From contig NZ_BAAAUX010000006.1 in NCBI RefSeq assembly GCF_039534165.1, forward strand, positions 62,001-126,000: a DNA stretch of 64,000 nucleotides. Reading direction: 5' to 3'. This document shows, one piece after another, positions 1 through 8,352 of the stretch. A program made the position numbers and the translations under genes. The notes under the pieces were generated by a model. That model ran no database searches and had not been told where the DNA came from. It worked only from the letters and a program-made list of their open reading frames with translations. The first letter of the stretch is position 1; each line of letters begins with the position of its first letter. This DNA comes from Saccharopolyspora_D taberi (lineage in GTDB: Bacteria; Actinomycetota; Actinomycetes; Mycobacteriales; Pseudonocardiaceae).

Positions 1-1
1 G

Positions 2-856
2 ATCGGAATCGCGTCCGGAATAGCTGCCGGAGTCGTGGTCGGGGGCATCAACGAATTGAGGTTATTGAGCGAGCGCGGTGGGCAAGAACCGGAACGGCTG
101 CGCCTGGGATCGTGGCAGCGAAGCCACTCGCAGCGCTCATTTTCTACCCGCTTTAAGAAAGTCACATCCGTATTTGCCAAAGGACTCGCGCTCGGGCTCG
201 CGCTGGGGCTCGGACTCGGATTTTCCTTCGAGTTGGTGTCCAATCTCAGTGGAATATTCGGGCTTCCGGTCCATGGGGGGACCTTGATGCTCATGGAAGA
301 AATTATGTTCGGAGTAATTCTCGATTTTATGTACAATCCAGTGGCCAATTCGATAATAGAAATAAACGGCGACTCGAGGCTGAGTATAGGTCTAACTGCG
401 TACGAAGTCGCGTTTGCCCTTACGTTCGGAATTACACTCAGCCTCGCATTCGGACTCGTGAACGTGATTGTGTCAACTCTCGGAGATACCCTCGACCCTC
501 GCGCCACCGAGCCGTGGAAGCTTTTAGCTACCGACCGCCAGGTTGCGCTTGTCCAAATGGTCGCAACTGTGCTCGCTGTCTGGCTCGCATTCGGACTCGC
601 CAACCTAGCCTGGATTCCGTACGCACTCATCGGTGGAATGCTCCGCCTCGCGCTCACGGCGTGGGGAAGCTGGCTGCTGTTCGCACGTCTGTGGCTCCCA
701 CTCACCGGGCGCCTGCCGTGGCGTCCGAAGCGCTTTCTCGAAGACGCCTACGACCGGGGCGTGCTGCGCCGCGCGGGCGCGGTCTACCAGTTCCGCCACG
801 CCCGGCTCCGCGACCACCTCGCCCGTCAGGCCCAAGAGCAGTCGGCTGCCACGTAA
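2..856 (+). CDS. C-terminal part of a NACHT/STAND-type membrane protein (5' truncated)
   Basis: The frame is open to the window edge, so the first internal GTG at 35 is not the real start and only about 284 C-terminal residues are visible. They hold several hydrophobic segments rich in G, L and A (around nucleotides 180-270, 400-480 and 550-700). The end carries the motif YQFRHARLRDHLA after a 'FLEDAYDRGVLRRAGA' stretch, which in my knowledge of actinobacterial NACHT NTPases is the conserved tail behind a multi-helix membrane region. The NACHT NTPase itself would lie upstream and is not seen. Base composition is clearly more AT-rich than the rest of the window, with codons such as ATA and AAT, which suggests horizontal acquisition. 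The function is inferred only. Confidence 0.6.
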   Translation: MGIASGIAAGVVVGGINELRLLSERGGQEPERLRLGSWQRSHSQRSFSTRFKKVTSVFAKGLALGLALGLGLGFSFELVSNLSGIFGLPVHGGTLMLMEEIMFGVILDFMYNPVANSIIEINGDSRLSIGLTAYEVAFALTFGITLSLAFGLVNVIVSTLGDTLDPRATEPWKLLATDRQVALVQMVATVLAVWLAFGLANLAWIPYALIGGMLRLALTAWGSWLLFARLWLPLTGRLPWRPKRFLEDAYDRGVLRRAGAVYQFRHARLRDHLARQAQEQSAAT

Positions 857-912
857 ACACTCGACCAGACATGTCGGGGTCGTTTCGGGTGTCGCCTTCG
901 ACAAGATCAACG

Positions 913-1047
913 GGCTGGCGGATCGACTACCTCATGGCGACCGGCGATCTCGCGGAGCGCTGCACGGCCGCGCGCGTGGAGAAGGCCGAGAGCTATGACA
1001 AGCGGTGGTCGGATCATGCTCCGGTGACGGCGGTTTTCGACTTCTGA
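913..1047 (+). pseudogene. Exodeoxyribonuclease III C-terminal fragment
   Basis: About 44 codons ending in TGA at 1045-1047 read GWRIDYLMATGDLAERC and later YDKRWSDHAPVTAVFDF. This matches the very C-terminus of exonuclease III / AP endonucleases (XthA family), including the conserved SDHAP motif that carries the catalytic Asp-His pair. The N-terminal ~200 residues are absent and the frame upstream is the shadow of the preceding gene, so this is a relic and not a working enzyme. It lies between two copies of a NACHT tail sequence. Confidence 0.75.
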
Positions 1048-1061
1048 TCGTTCGGTGTTTA

Positions 1062-1105
1062 TTCCGCCATACCCGGCTCCGGGATCACCTCGCCGGTCAA
1101 TATCA
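1062..1105 (+). pseudogene. Second, truncated copy of the NACHT-protein tail
   Basis: This segment encodes FRHTRLRDHLAGQ. It is similar in DNA to 791-834 at the end of the first gene, which encodes FRHARLRDHLARQ; most positions are identical by eye. No upstream part of the gene is present in this frame. It shows that a second NACHT-type gene, or a duplication of the first, once ended here. Confidence 0.6.
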
Positions 1106-1126
1106 AGCTGACGTCAAACGGATAGT

Positions 1127-1161
1127 GGTGTTGCGGCGCGGAAACCCCGCGCCGCAACACC
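1127..1161 (-). terminator. Strong hairpin terminator after the I36-like gene
   Basis: A 15-bp GC-rich stem (1127-1141 with 1147-1161) closes a five-base loop. It starts 15 bases beyond the stop codon of the minus-strand gene at 1177-1587. There is no long U tract, as is common in actinobacteria. Confidence 0.6.
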
Positions 1162-1176
1162 GGAACGTCAGCCCTT

Positions 1177-1587
1177 TCAGCAGGGGCGGAGAGAAGACGT
1201 TTCGTTGTCCCGGACTTCTGACGTGGGCGTGAAGTTCCCGCTTTCTCCCGGAACAATGGTCATGGCGCGGCCGTTGTAGCCATCTCCCTCGTAAACGCAC
1301 CAGGCGTTTGCCGAGTTGTTGACCGCCGAGCTGGCCTTGTTGTCGAAATCGCCGAGGTAGGGGCTCCCGGGACTGCCCGGGACGTAAACGGTGCTCGGGC
1401 CGTCGTCTCCGGCGTTCGGCATGTCGTAGATGCAGAAGGCCCCCGGTTCGCAAGGGCGTGGCTGCATTACTGGCTGCGGCGGTTCCGGTGCGGTTGCCTG
1501 TGCCGGTGCGCTGACGGCGGCAATTGATGCCGCCGCGGCCACGGCCGAGGCGCTTGCCGCGGAGATCCGCTGGACCAGTGTTCGCAT
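1177..1587 (-). CDS. Secreted peptidase inhibitor family I36-like protein
   Basis: The product is 136 residues with an N-terminal signal peptide (charged MRTLVQR, an Ala-rich core, and a probable cleavage near AQA at residues 29-31). The mature part has the pattern of Streptomyces metalloproteinase-inhibitor (SMI/I36) and beta-gamma-crystallin-like proteins: CxxGAFCIYD early, a central AWCVYEGDGYNG stretch, and a Cys as the last residue, so probably two disulfides. Extracellular location is expected. The ATG at 1585-1587 follows a GAGGAG ribosome-binding site. It stands alone, with a hairpin terminator behind it. Inhibitory activity is a family inference and the target protease is unknown. 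Confidence 0.7.
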   Translation of the reverse strand: MRTLVQRISAASASAVAAAASIAAVSAPAQATAPEPPQPVMQPRPCEPGAFCIYDMPNAGDDGPSTVYVPGSPGSPYLGDFDNKASSAVNNSANAWCVYEGDGYNGRAMTIVPGESGNFTPTSEVRDNETSSLRPC

Positions 1588-2044
1588 ATGTAGAACTCCT
1601 CAAAGAAGTTGGGTTCCGGCTGCGCTGTTTCCACCAGGCCGAAGCCGGAACGATCACCCCAGATTGCGCCGCCAGGCTAACACCCGAGCCACCGGTCCGG
1701 AGGGCTTTCGGGCAAACCCCTCGACCTCCTGGCACGGGCCGCGGGTCCAGCGCGGTGCGCTGCGGCGCGGCCCGCGCGCGGCGGTCGGATCGTTCCGGCG
1801 GCGGCCGTTTTTCTCTTTCCGATTACCTGCACGTCGCAACTGCACGTGCAGACGGCGCGTGCGCCACCGCTGGTCCAAATTTTTCACGTTCATTCCGGTT
1901 CGTCCGCTTCCCGGGAGAATCGTCGCGGGGGATCAGCTGGTCCGGTGAGGGAATATGCCATTTGGTGAATGTCGGCCGGTTGGTGTATTCCGAATGGGGG
2001 CAGGAATTGGCTTCGCCGCGTGGCTTGCTTCTAGCATCCGCGGT
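1588..2044. other. Intergenic region with a 12-bp perfect palindrome
   Basis: No convincing gene is seen in 1588-2044. It holds the promoter of the minus-strand I36-like gene and a perfect palindrome CTGCACGTGCAG at 1840-1851, preceded by a second CTGCACGT at 1828-1835, which could be a regulator site. The rest shows no recognisable structure. Confidence 0.4.
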
Positions 2045-2137
2045 ATGCGGATCATCATCATCGACTGCGGGGACTGCGGGGGCAGAGGTTGCGACCGCTG
2101 CGACGGTACCGGCACGATCACGATCGTCGAAGACTGA
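2045..2137 (+). CDS. Tiny Cys-rich (DnaJ-type CxxCxGxG) protein
   Basis: Thirty residues starting at ATG 2045 contain CGDCGGRGCDRCDGTG, a single DnaJ-like zinc-binding knuckle with two CxxC pairs. A longer reading from ATG 1955 (60 residues) has a better ribosome-binding site (GGTGAGG) but adds an N-terminus without recognisable features. The stop at 2135-2137 is two bases before the next start, so the two genes look translationally coupled. A structural zinc site is inferred; the function is unknown. Confidence 0.45.
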   Translation: MRIIIIDCGDCGGRGCDRCDGTGTITIVED

Positions 2138-2139
2138 CG

Positions 2140-2493
2140 ATGGGGTGGGAGAGGCTTCCGCCGGGCGCGGTACCGGAAATCATCCAGATCAAGTCCGGCA
2201 AGACCTTCACCGTCTACCGGGTGCCGATGCCGTGCGAAGGACCCGAGGTCAGGCAGGCCGCCGACGGCCGGTCGTACCTGGTCTACATGTACGCCTGCTT
2301 CGTCTTCCGGTGGTTCCGCGGGGAAAGCCGGGTGCGGATCTACGCCGGGCACATCGACCAGGACTTCCGCTGGCCGCTGCCGTGGGAGCTCAACATCGAG
2401 GACAGGTGGGACCGGGAGGCGCTGGTCGGGCGCGCCCGGGACTGGGTCCGCAGCCACCGGTCCCGGTTCGAGTCGAACCAGCGCAGGCGATAA
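2140..2493 (+). CDS. Conserved hypothetical protein
   Basis: This is a 117-residue protein with many aromatic and charged residues and no signal peptide or membrane segment; the end is strongly basic (FESNQRRR). I do not recognise the family. It begins two bases after the stop of the Cys-rich mini-protein, with no independent ribosome-binding site, so it is probably expressed by coupling to it. GC-rich third positions support real coding. Confidence 0.55.
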   Translation: MGWERLPPGAVPEIIQIKSGKTFTVYRVPMPCEGPEVRQAADGRSYLVYMYACFVFRWFRGESRVRIYAGHIDQDFRWPLPWELNIEDRWDREALVGRARDWVRSHRSRFESNQRRR

Positions 2494-2564
2494 ACCCGTT
2501 GTCCCCGCGCCCGGGCCGGGCTAGGTTGCGTGCGCCCGCGACGAGACGTCAGGAGGTGAGGGCC

Positions 2565-2654
2565 GTGCTCACGACATCCGCGCGCTCCCTCCTCGGCACC
2601 AGGGCACCGGGGTTCCGGCCGGGAGCGCGGCTTCTCCCGGAAGGAATCCAATGA
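2565..2654 (+). CDS. Candidate leader peptide upstream of the GNAT gene
   Basis: A 29-codon ORF starts at GTG 2565 three bases after an excellent ribosome-binding site (AGGAGGTGAGG at 2551-2561). It ends in TGA at 2652-2654, overlapping the ATG of the acetyltransferase in an ATGA arrangement. The peptide is basic with four Arg and no known motif. The arrangement suggests translational coupling or leader control, not an independent function. Confidence 0.4.
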   Translation: MLTTSARSLLGTRAPGFRPGARLLPEGIQ

Positions 2655-3538
2655 CCGACCTGGTCATCCGCTCGCTCGCCGTCGGCGAGGAGCAGCTCTT
2701 CGAATCCCTGCCCGACGCCGGCCTCGTCGGTCCGGCGCTGCTCGGCCGGACCTTCGGCGCCGAGCACCGGCCGGAGTGGACGCGCGTGGCGCTGCGCGAC
2801 GGCGTCGTGGTCGCCCGCGCGGCGTGGCGGGGCGGACCGGACGACGACGTGCCGTCCGTGCTGGACTGGTTCGACTTCACCGACTTCGACGCCGCGGTGC
2901 GGCTGCTGCGCAGCGCGCCCGCGCGCACCGAGTACTCCCTGACGCTGCCGCCCGGCTGGCGGGACAACCCGGCGGTGAAGGAGGCGGCTGACGCCCGCAT
3001 CGCCGCCGCCACGGCCGCCGGGCTGGAGTTCCTGGTCGAGCGCTACCGCTACCGCTGGACCCCGGACCACGGGCTTCCTGCCCGGCCGGGGCGGCTGGCG
3101 TTCCACGCGGAACCGGACGACGACGTCTTCCTCGCAGCGTTCCGGAAGGTGCACGAGGGCACGCTCGACGCGCACGCCCGCCGCGCCACCGACGAGTCCG
3201 GACTGGACGCCGCCGCACGGGAAGACCTCGACCTCCTGCTTGCGCTGCCCGGTCCGCGGAGCTGGTGGCGGCTGGCCCGCACCGAGGACGGCGACCTCGC
3301 CGGGCTCTGCATCCCGTCGCGCACCCAGTCCGACCCGGTCATCGGCTACATCGGCGTGCTGCCCGGCCACCGCGGCCGCGGCTACGCCTACGACCTGCTC
3401 GTGGAGGCGACCCACCTGCTCGTCGAAGCGGGCGCCGACCGGATCCTGGCCGCCACCGACACCACGAACGTGCCGATGGCGGCCAACTTCGCCAGAGTCG
3501 GTTACCCGGTCACCGAGCACCGGATCGACCTGGTCTGA
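2651..3538 (+). CDS. GNAT-family N-acetyltransferase
   Basis: The product has 295 residues. The C-terminal half carries the acetyl-CoA-binding motif of GNAT enzymes (VLPGHRGRGYAYDLL at about residues 236-250, the R/Q-x-x-G-x-G/A loop), followed by a helix and a late 'NVPMAANFARVGY' element typical of motif B. The N-terminal half has the look of a second, degenerate GNAT domain. The acceptor substrate cannot be deduced. The ATG at 2651 has a GGAAGGA site at good distance and overlaps the stop of a 29-codon leader ORF. It converges on the S8 protease gene with a 6-base gap. Confidence 0.8.
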   Translation: MTDLVIRSLAVGEEQLFESLPDAGLVGPALLGRTFGAEHRPEWTRVALRDGVVVARAAWRGGPDDDVPSVLDWFDFTDFDAAVRLLRSAPARTEYSLTLPPGWRDNPAVKEAADARIAAATAAGLEFLVERYRYRWTPDHGLPARPGRLAFHAEPDDDVFLAAFRKVHEGTLDAHARRATDESGLDAAAREDLDLLLALPGPRSWWRLARTEDGDLAGLCIPSRTQSDPVIGYIGVLPGHRGRGYAYDLLVEATHLLVEAGADRILAATDTTNVPMAANFARVGYPVTEHRIDLV

Positions 3539-3544
3539 CCTCGG

Positions 3545-5023
3545 TCAGCGCACGGCGTCGAGCGCGTCGATCATGCCCGCGCCGTAGAAGCCGGCACCGC
3601 TGGCGCCGCCCTCGCACACCGCGTCCGGCTCGCCGTCGCCGTCCGGGTCGTAGACCTCCGGGCACGGCAGCCGGTCGGCCTGCGCCTCCAGGACCTTGGC
3701 GACCTGCGTCGCCTTCCACTCCGGGTGGGTGCTGCGCAGCAGCGCGACCACACCGGCCGCGTGCGGACCGGACATCGAGGTGCCCTGCTTCCAGCCCCAG
3801 CCGCCGCCGGGCAGCGTGGACAGGATGCGGCCGTTGGCCGAGGGCGTCTGCGGGATCTGGTTCTTGTCGCCGCCCGGTGCGGTCACGTCGACCGAACCGA
3901 GGCCGTAGTTGGAGAAGTAGGACTTCACCGACTGCACGCCGGTCGATCCGACGTTGACGACGCCGTCGAGCTCGCCGGGCAGCACCTCGCACTCGTCGCC
4001 GGTCTGGCGGGACTGCGTCGGGCCGCCGTTGTTCGGGCTGTTCTCGTCCAGGATCGGCTTGGACAGGTCCCAGTTGCTGTTGCCCGCGGAGGCGACGTTG
4101 ACGACGTCCCTGCCCGCGGCGTAGTCGACCGCGCGGCGGACCGCCTCGGCGGCGGCCTTCTGGTCCGGGTCGGTGTCGCACCACAGGTACCAGGGGTCGA
4201 CGAAGTACGAGTTGTTCGTGATGTCGAAGCCGTGCTCTGCGGCCCAGACGAAACCGCACACCGCGTACTCGGGGTAGATGAAGCCGCCGTCGTCGATCAG
4301 CCGCACCGACGCCAGCGACACGTTCGGGGCGACCCCGGCGACGCCGATGCCGTTGCGCGCCGCCGCGATCGTGCCCGCGACGTGGGTGCCGTGGTCCTGC
4401 TCGGCGTTCTGCGGCGCCCAGGCGGCGGGCGACTGGTCCGGGATGCCCTGGTTCACGCAGCTCACGGACTTCGACACGTCGAGGTTCGGCTTGAGGTCGG
4501 GATGTTCGGGGTCGATGCCGTAGTCGAGCACGCCGACGGTGACGTCGCGGTCGCCCTGCGAGAGCAGGTGCGCCTTGTCCGCCTTGATCAGCGGCAGGTC
4601 CCACTGCTCGGCTTCGAGCGGCTCGGTGTCGCCAAGCGCGTTGATCGCTGCGGGAGCGGCGGTGCCCTCGGTCGGCTCCAGCGCGGTGCTGCGCGTCGGC
4701 GGTAACCACTCGACGAGGTTGCGGCTGGCGCCTGCCTGCTGCACGCCCGGCTGCTTGCGGACGGCCTCGGCGAAACCGGGGTCGGTCGAGGTCGCGACCA
4801 GCACGCCGATCTGCGGCCAGCTCTGCACGACGGTGCCGCCGACGGCGCGCACGGATTCCTCGGTCCGCGCGAGGTCACCGGCCGGGCCGACGACCATGAA
4901 GTGCGCCGGTGCGGCGGTGGCCGCGGGCGCGGGCGCGGCTCCGGCCGCACCGGTGGGCACGAGCAGGGCCAACGCGAGCACCGGACCTGCCAGGGCCCGG
5001 TACTTCCTTGGTTTGCGTGACAC
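3545..5023 (-). CDS. Secreted subtilisin-like serine protease (S8)
   Basis: From the GTG at 5021-5023, which follows GGGAGG, the product is 492 residues. It has a signal peptide (basic start, then LAGPVLALALLVPTGAAGA), a propeptide of roughly 100 residues, and an S8 catalytic domain. The triad is visible as Asp in VGVLDYGID, His in HGTHVAG and Ser in GTSMSGPHAAG, with the oxyanion Asn in ASAGNSN. Paired Cys residues suggest disulfides. It should be exported and act as a general extracellular protease. The frame stays open for another 390 bases upstream, but that part is antisense to fbiC and lacks coding character. Confidence 0.9.
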   Translation of the reverse strand: MSRKPRKYRALAGPVLALALLVPTGAAGAAPAPAATAAPAHFMVVGPAGDLARTEESVRAVGGTVVQSWPQIGVLVATSTDPGFAEAVRKQPGVQQAGASRNLVEWLPPTRSTALEPTEGTAAPAAINALGDTEPLEAEQWDLPLIKADKAHLLSQGDRDVTVGVLDYGIDPEHPDLKPNLDVSKSVSCVNQGIPDQSPAAWAPQNAEQDHGTHVAGTIAAARNGIGVAGVAPNVSLASVRLIDDGGFIYPEYAVCGFVWAAEHGFDITNNSYFVDPWYLWCDTDPDQKAAAEAVRRAVDYAAGRDVVNVASAGNSNWDLSKPILDENSPNNGGPTQSRQTGDECEVLPGELDGVVNVGSTGVQSVKSYFSNYGLGSVDVTAPGGDKNQIPQTPSANGRILSTLPGGGWGWKQGTSMSGPHAAGVVALLRSTHPEWKATQVAKVLEAQADRLPCPEVYDPDGDGEPDAVCEGGASGAGFYGAGMIDALDAVR

Positions 5024-5198
5024 GCGGGTCCTCCCAAAGCGTTTATCACGATCGCCCAGTAATGGATGGATCGGGATTTTGCGCTCATTTGGGGAATGTT
5101 TATAGGACACAATGGAGTAATCCCGGTGGCCGAGAGTGAGATGTGCTGTGCGTCGCCGACGGATGCGGGAGCGACCCCGGCGGTCATAGGGTCGCGGG

Positions 5199-7778
5199 GT
5201 GGTAGATCTCGAACTGTCTCCGCCGGAGCCCGTGCCGAGCGCTTCGGCGATGCGCCGGGCCCTGCGCCGCGCCGCGGACGGGGTGTCGCTCGACGTCACC
5301 GAAGCCTCGGTCCTGCTGCACGCCAGAGGCGACGACCTCGACGCGCTGCTGGCCGCCGCGGGCCGCGCGCGCGACGCGCACCTGCTGGCCGAGGGCCGCC
5401 AGGGCGTGGTCACCTACAGCAAGAACGTGTTCATCCCGCTCACCAGGCTGTGCCGGGACCGTTGCCACTACTGCACCTTCGCCACCGTGCCGCACCGGGT
5501 GGAGTCGATCTACCTGGAGCGCGACGAGGTGCTGGAGATCGCGCGCCAGGGTGCGGCGGCGGGCTGCAAGGAGGCCCTGTTCACCCTCGGCGACCGGCCG
5601 GAGGACCGCTGGTCGCACGCGGCCGAGTGGCTGGAGGCCCGCGGCTATTCGTCCACAGTGGACTACGTCCGGTCCTGCGCGATCGCGGTGCTGGAGGAGA
5701 CCGGACTGCTGCCGCACCTCAACCCGGGAGTGCTCAGCTGGGCCGAGCTGACCAGGCTCAAGCCGGTCGCGGCCAGCATGGGCATGATGCTGGAGACCAC
5801 GGCGGAACGGCTGTGGAGCGAGAAGAGCGGCCCGCACTACGCCAGCCCGGACAAGGAGCCCGCGGTGCGGCTGCGGGTGCTCGACGACGCGGGCCGGGTC
5901 GCGGTGCCGTTCACCAGCGGCATCCTGATCGGCATCGGCGAGACCCGCGCCGAGCGCGCCGAATCCCTGCTCGCGCTGCGCCGCACCGCCCGCCAGTACG
6001 GGCACGTCCAGGAGATCATCGTGCAGAACTTCCGGGCCAAGCCCGGGACCGCGATGAGCGGCATGCCCGACGCCGACCTACAGGACCTCGCCGCGACCAC
6101 CGCGGTCGCGCGGCTGCTGATGCCCTCGGACGTCAGCGTGCAGGCGCCGCCGAACCTCGTCGGCGACGAGCTGCCGCTGCTGCTGCGCGCCGGGATCGAC
6201 GACTGGGGCGGCGTTTCGCCGGTCACCGTCGACCACGTCAACCCGGAGAGCCCCTGGCCGCAGATCGACCACCTCGCCGAGCGGACCGCCGCGAGCGGCT
6301 TCGAGATGCGCGAGCGGCTGACCGCGTACCCGCGCTTCGTGCGCGCCGGGCTGGCCGGGGACAGCACGCAGTGGATCGATCCCCGCATCGCCGCGCACGT
6401 CGACGCGCTCGCCGACGAGGACGGGCTGGCGCTGCCGGACGCGGTGCCGACGGGCCGGGAGTGGCAGGAGCCGGACGGCGGTTTCGCCTCGCTCGGCCGC
6501 ACCGACCTGCACCGCAGCATCGACACCGTCGGCCGGACCGGCGACCGCCGCGGCGACTTCGACACCGTCTACGGCGACTGGGACGAGCTGCGCGCGCAGG
6601 TGCCGTCCGGGAGCGCGCCGCAGCGGCTCGACTCCGACGTCCGCGCCGGGCTGCGGCTGGCCGAGCAGGACCCGGCCGCGCTGCTCGACGAGTCCAGCAC
6701 CGCCGCCGCCATGGCCCTGATGACCTGCGACGGACCGGCGATGGACGAGCTGGCCGGGATCGCCGACGGGCTGCGCCGGGAGGTCGTCGGCGACGACGTC
6801 ACCTACGTGGTCAACCGCAACATCAACTTCTCCAACATCTGCTACGTCGGCTGCCGGTTCTGCGCCTTCGCGCAGCGCGAGCGCGACGCCGACGCCTTCC
6901 GGCTCTCGCCGGAGGAGGTCGCCGACCGGGCCGAGGAGGCGTGGCGCGCGGGCGCGACCGAGGTCTGCATGCAGGGCGGGATCGACCCGAAGCTGCCGGT
7001 CAGCGGGTACGCGGACCTGGTGCGGGCGGTCAAGGCGCGGGTGCCGGAGATGCACGTCCACGCCTTCAGCCCGATGGAGATCGTCAGCGCGGCGGCCAAG
7101 GCGGGCGTGAGCGTCGCCGAGTGGCTGACCGAGCTGCGGGACGCGGGGCTGGGCAGCATTCCGGGCACCGCGGCGGAAATCCTCGACGACGAGGTCCGCT
7201 GGGTGCTGACCAAGGGCAAGCTGCCCGCGGCCGAGTGGATCGACGTCGTCAGCACCGCGCACCGGCTCGGCATCCCGTCGTCGTCGACGATGATGTACGG
7301 CCACGTCGACACCCCGGAGCACTGGCTCGGCCACCTGCGGACGCTGGCCTCGGTGCAGGACACCGCGCGGGCCAACGGGGTCGGCGGGTTCACCGAGTTC
7401 GTGCCGCTGCCGTTCGTGCACCGCAACGCGCCGATCTACCTCGCGGGCATCGCCCGCCCCGGCCCGACCAGGCGGGACAACCGGGCAGTGCACGCGATGG
7501 CGCGGGTGCTGCTGCACGGCCGGATCGACAACGTCCAGTGCTCGTGGGTGAAGCTCGGCGACGAGGGCACCTCCGAGGTGCTCACCGGCGGCGCGAACGA
7601 CCTCGGCGGCACGCTGATGGAGGAGACGATCAGCCGGATGGCCGGGTCCGAGCACGGCTCGGCGCGGACGATCGAGCAGCTGCACGGGCTCGCGGACCGG
7701 GTCGGCAGGCGGGCGCGGCAGCGCGGGACGACCTACGAACCGGTGGGCCGGGTGCAGCTCGGGCTCACCGCTCCCTGA
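5199..7778 (+). CDS. fbiC: FO synthase, CofG-CofH fusion
   Basis: This 859-residue bifunctional radical SAM enzyme makes 7,8-didemethyl-8-hydroxy-5-deazariboflavin, the deazaflavin core of coenzyme F420, from a ribityl-aminouracil and tyrosine. Two radical SAM cores are seen: CRDRCHYC at about residues 85-92 (CofG half) and CYVGCRFC at about 548-555 (CofH half), each the CxxxCxxC [4Fe-4S] motif. Length agrees with actinobacterial FbiC fusions. The GTG at 5199 gives the start. It is monocistronic with a hairpin terminator behind it and is divergent from the protease gene. Other F420 genes are not in the window. Confidence 0.95.
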   Translation: MVDLELSPPEPVPSASAMRRALRRAADGVSLDVTEASVLLHARGDDLDALLAAAGRARDAHLLAEGRQGVVTYSKNVFIPLTRLCRDRCHYCTFATVPHRVESIYLERDEVLEIARQGAAAGCKEALFTLGDRPEDRWSHAAEWLEARGYSSTVDYVRSCAIAVLEETGLLPHLNPGVLSWAELTRLKPVAASMGMMLETTAERLWSEKSGPHYASPDKEPAVRLRVLDDAGRVAVPFTSGILIGIGETRAERAESLLALRRTARQYGHVQEIIVQNFRAKPGTAMSGMPDADLQDLAATTAVARLLMPSDVSVQAPPNLVGDELPLLLRAGIDDWGGVSPVTVDHVNPESPWPQIDHLAERTAASGFEMRERLTAYPRFVRAGLAGDSTQWIDPRIAAHVDALADEDGLALPDAVPTGREWQEPDGGFASLGRTDLHRSIDTVGRTGDRRGDFDTVYGDWDELRAQVPSGSAPQRLDSDVRAGLRLAEQDPAALLDESSTAAAMALMTCDGPAMDELAGIADGLRREVVGDDVTYVVNRNINFSNICYVGCRFCAFAQRERDADAFRLSPEEVADRAEEAWRAGATEVCMQGGIDPKLPVSGYADLVRAVKARVPEMHVHAFSPMEIVSAAAKAGVSVAEWLTELRDAGLGSIPGTAAEILDDEVRWVLTKGKLPAAEWIDVVSTAHRLGIPSSSTMMYGHVDTPEHWLGHLRTLASVQDTARANGVGGFTEFVPLPFVHRNAPIYLAGIARPGPTRRDNRAVHAMARVLLHGRIDNVQCSWVKLGDEGTSEVLTGGANDLGGTLMEETISRMAGSEHGSARTIEQLHGLADRVGRRARQRGTTYEPVGRVQLGLTAP

Positions 7779-7795
7779 ACCGGGTGAGTGCGTTC

Positions 7796-7833
7796 GGGGC
7801 GCGGAAATCGACCCGTTGGTCGGTTTCCGCCCC
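7796..7833 (+). terminator. Terminator hairpin after fbiC
   Basis: A stem of GGGGC...GCCCC (7796-7800 with 7829-7833) continues inward with GGAAA/TTTCC and CGAC/GTCG, with single-base bulges and a short loop. It begins 17 bases after the fbiC stop codon. Confidence 0.5.
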
Positions 7834-8030
7834 TGGGCTGCGATGTTCCGTCGCGCGTGGTGCTGAAGCCCACCCGGTGCACGCACACTTCAGGCGGAAA
7901 ATATGATCATTGCGTCGTGGCAGGTTTACGCAACGCGACCATGGCGGTAACGCCTGGTCGGTACAGTCCGCGACTGAGCCGAGAAACGCTTGTGACCCGT
8001 GCGGGTTAACCGTCGAGGGAGGCAACGCTC

Positions 8031-8276
8031 GTGCGTAGCCGTTTGGCTTGCGTGTGCAGCCGGGCGACCGTGGTGGGCGCGGGGCTGGTACTGGGCCTGC
8101 TGGTCACCGGGGCCACCGCCGGTGCGGCCGGTTCGACCACCGTGCTGGCGCAGCCGGGACCGCTGGACTCCCTCGGCCCGGTCGGCCTGGTCGCCGTCCT
8201 GCTCGGCATCGCCGGGATGGTCGCCGGGGTCTTCCGGAAGAAGAAGATCCAGCCGGAGAACCAGCGCAAGAGCTGA
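8031..8276 (+). CDS. Small membrane protein
   Basis: The 81-residue product starts at GTG 8031 after a GAGGGAGG site. Residues about 13-34 form a signal-like hydrophobic segment with Ala/Gly-rich ending, and about 49-66 form a second hydrophobic stretch (GPVGLVAVLLGIAGMVAG), followed by the basic tail FRKKKIQPENQRKS that should stay in the cytoplasm. Its function is unknown. It lies 76 bases upstream of trpS in the same direction. Confidence 0.6.
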   Translation: MRSRLACVCSRATVVGAGLVLGLLVTGATAGAAGSTTVLAQPGPLDSLGPVGLVAVLLGIAGMVAGVFRKKKIQPENQRKS

Positions 8277-8352
8277 CCTCCCGCCGCCACCTGGTCGGGG
8301 CAAGGCGCGGACCCGGTCTCGACCGGGCTCGTGAGCTTGGGAGAATCAGGGT

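Noticed and set aside
1654..1893. Minus-strand frame in the gap after the I36-like gene
   Set aside because: It is Arg-rich, has no start signal or recognisable motif, and its codon positions do not follow the GC pattern of the genes.
2460..2490. tRNA-like GGTTCGAGTC motif
   Set aside because: It lies inside a coding region, with no cloverleaf arms and no acceptor stem.
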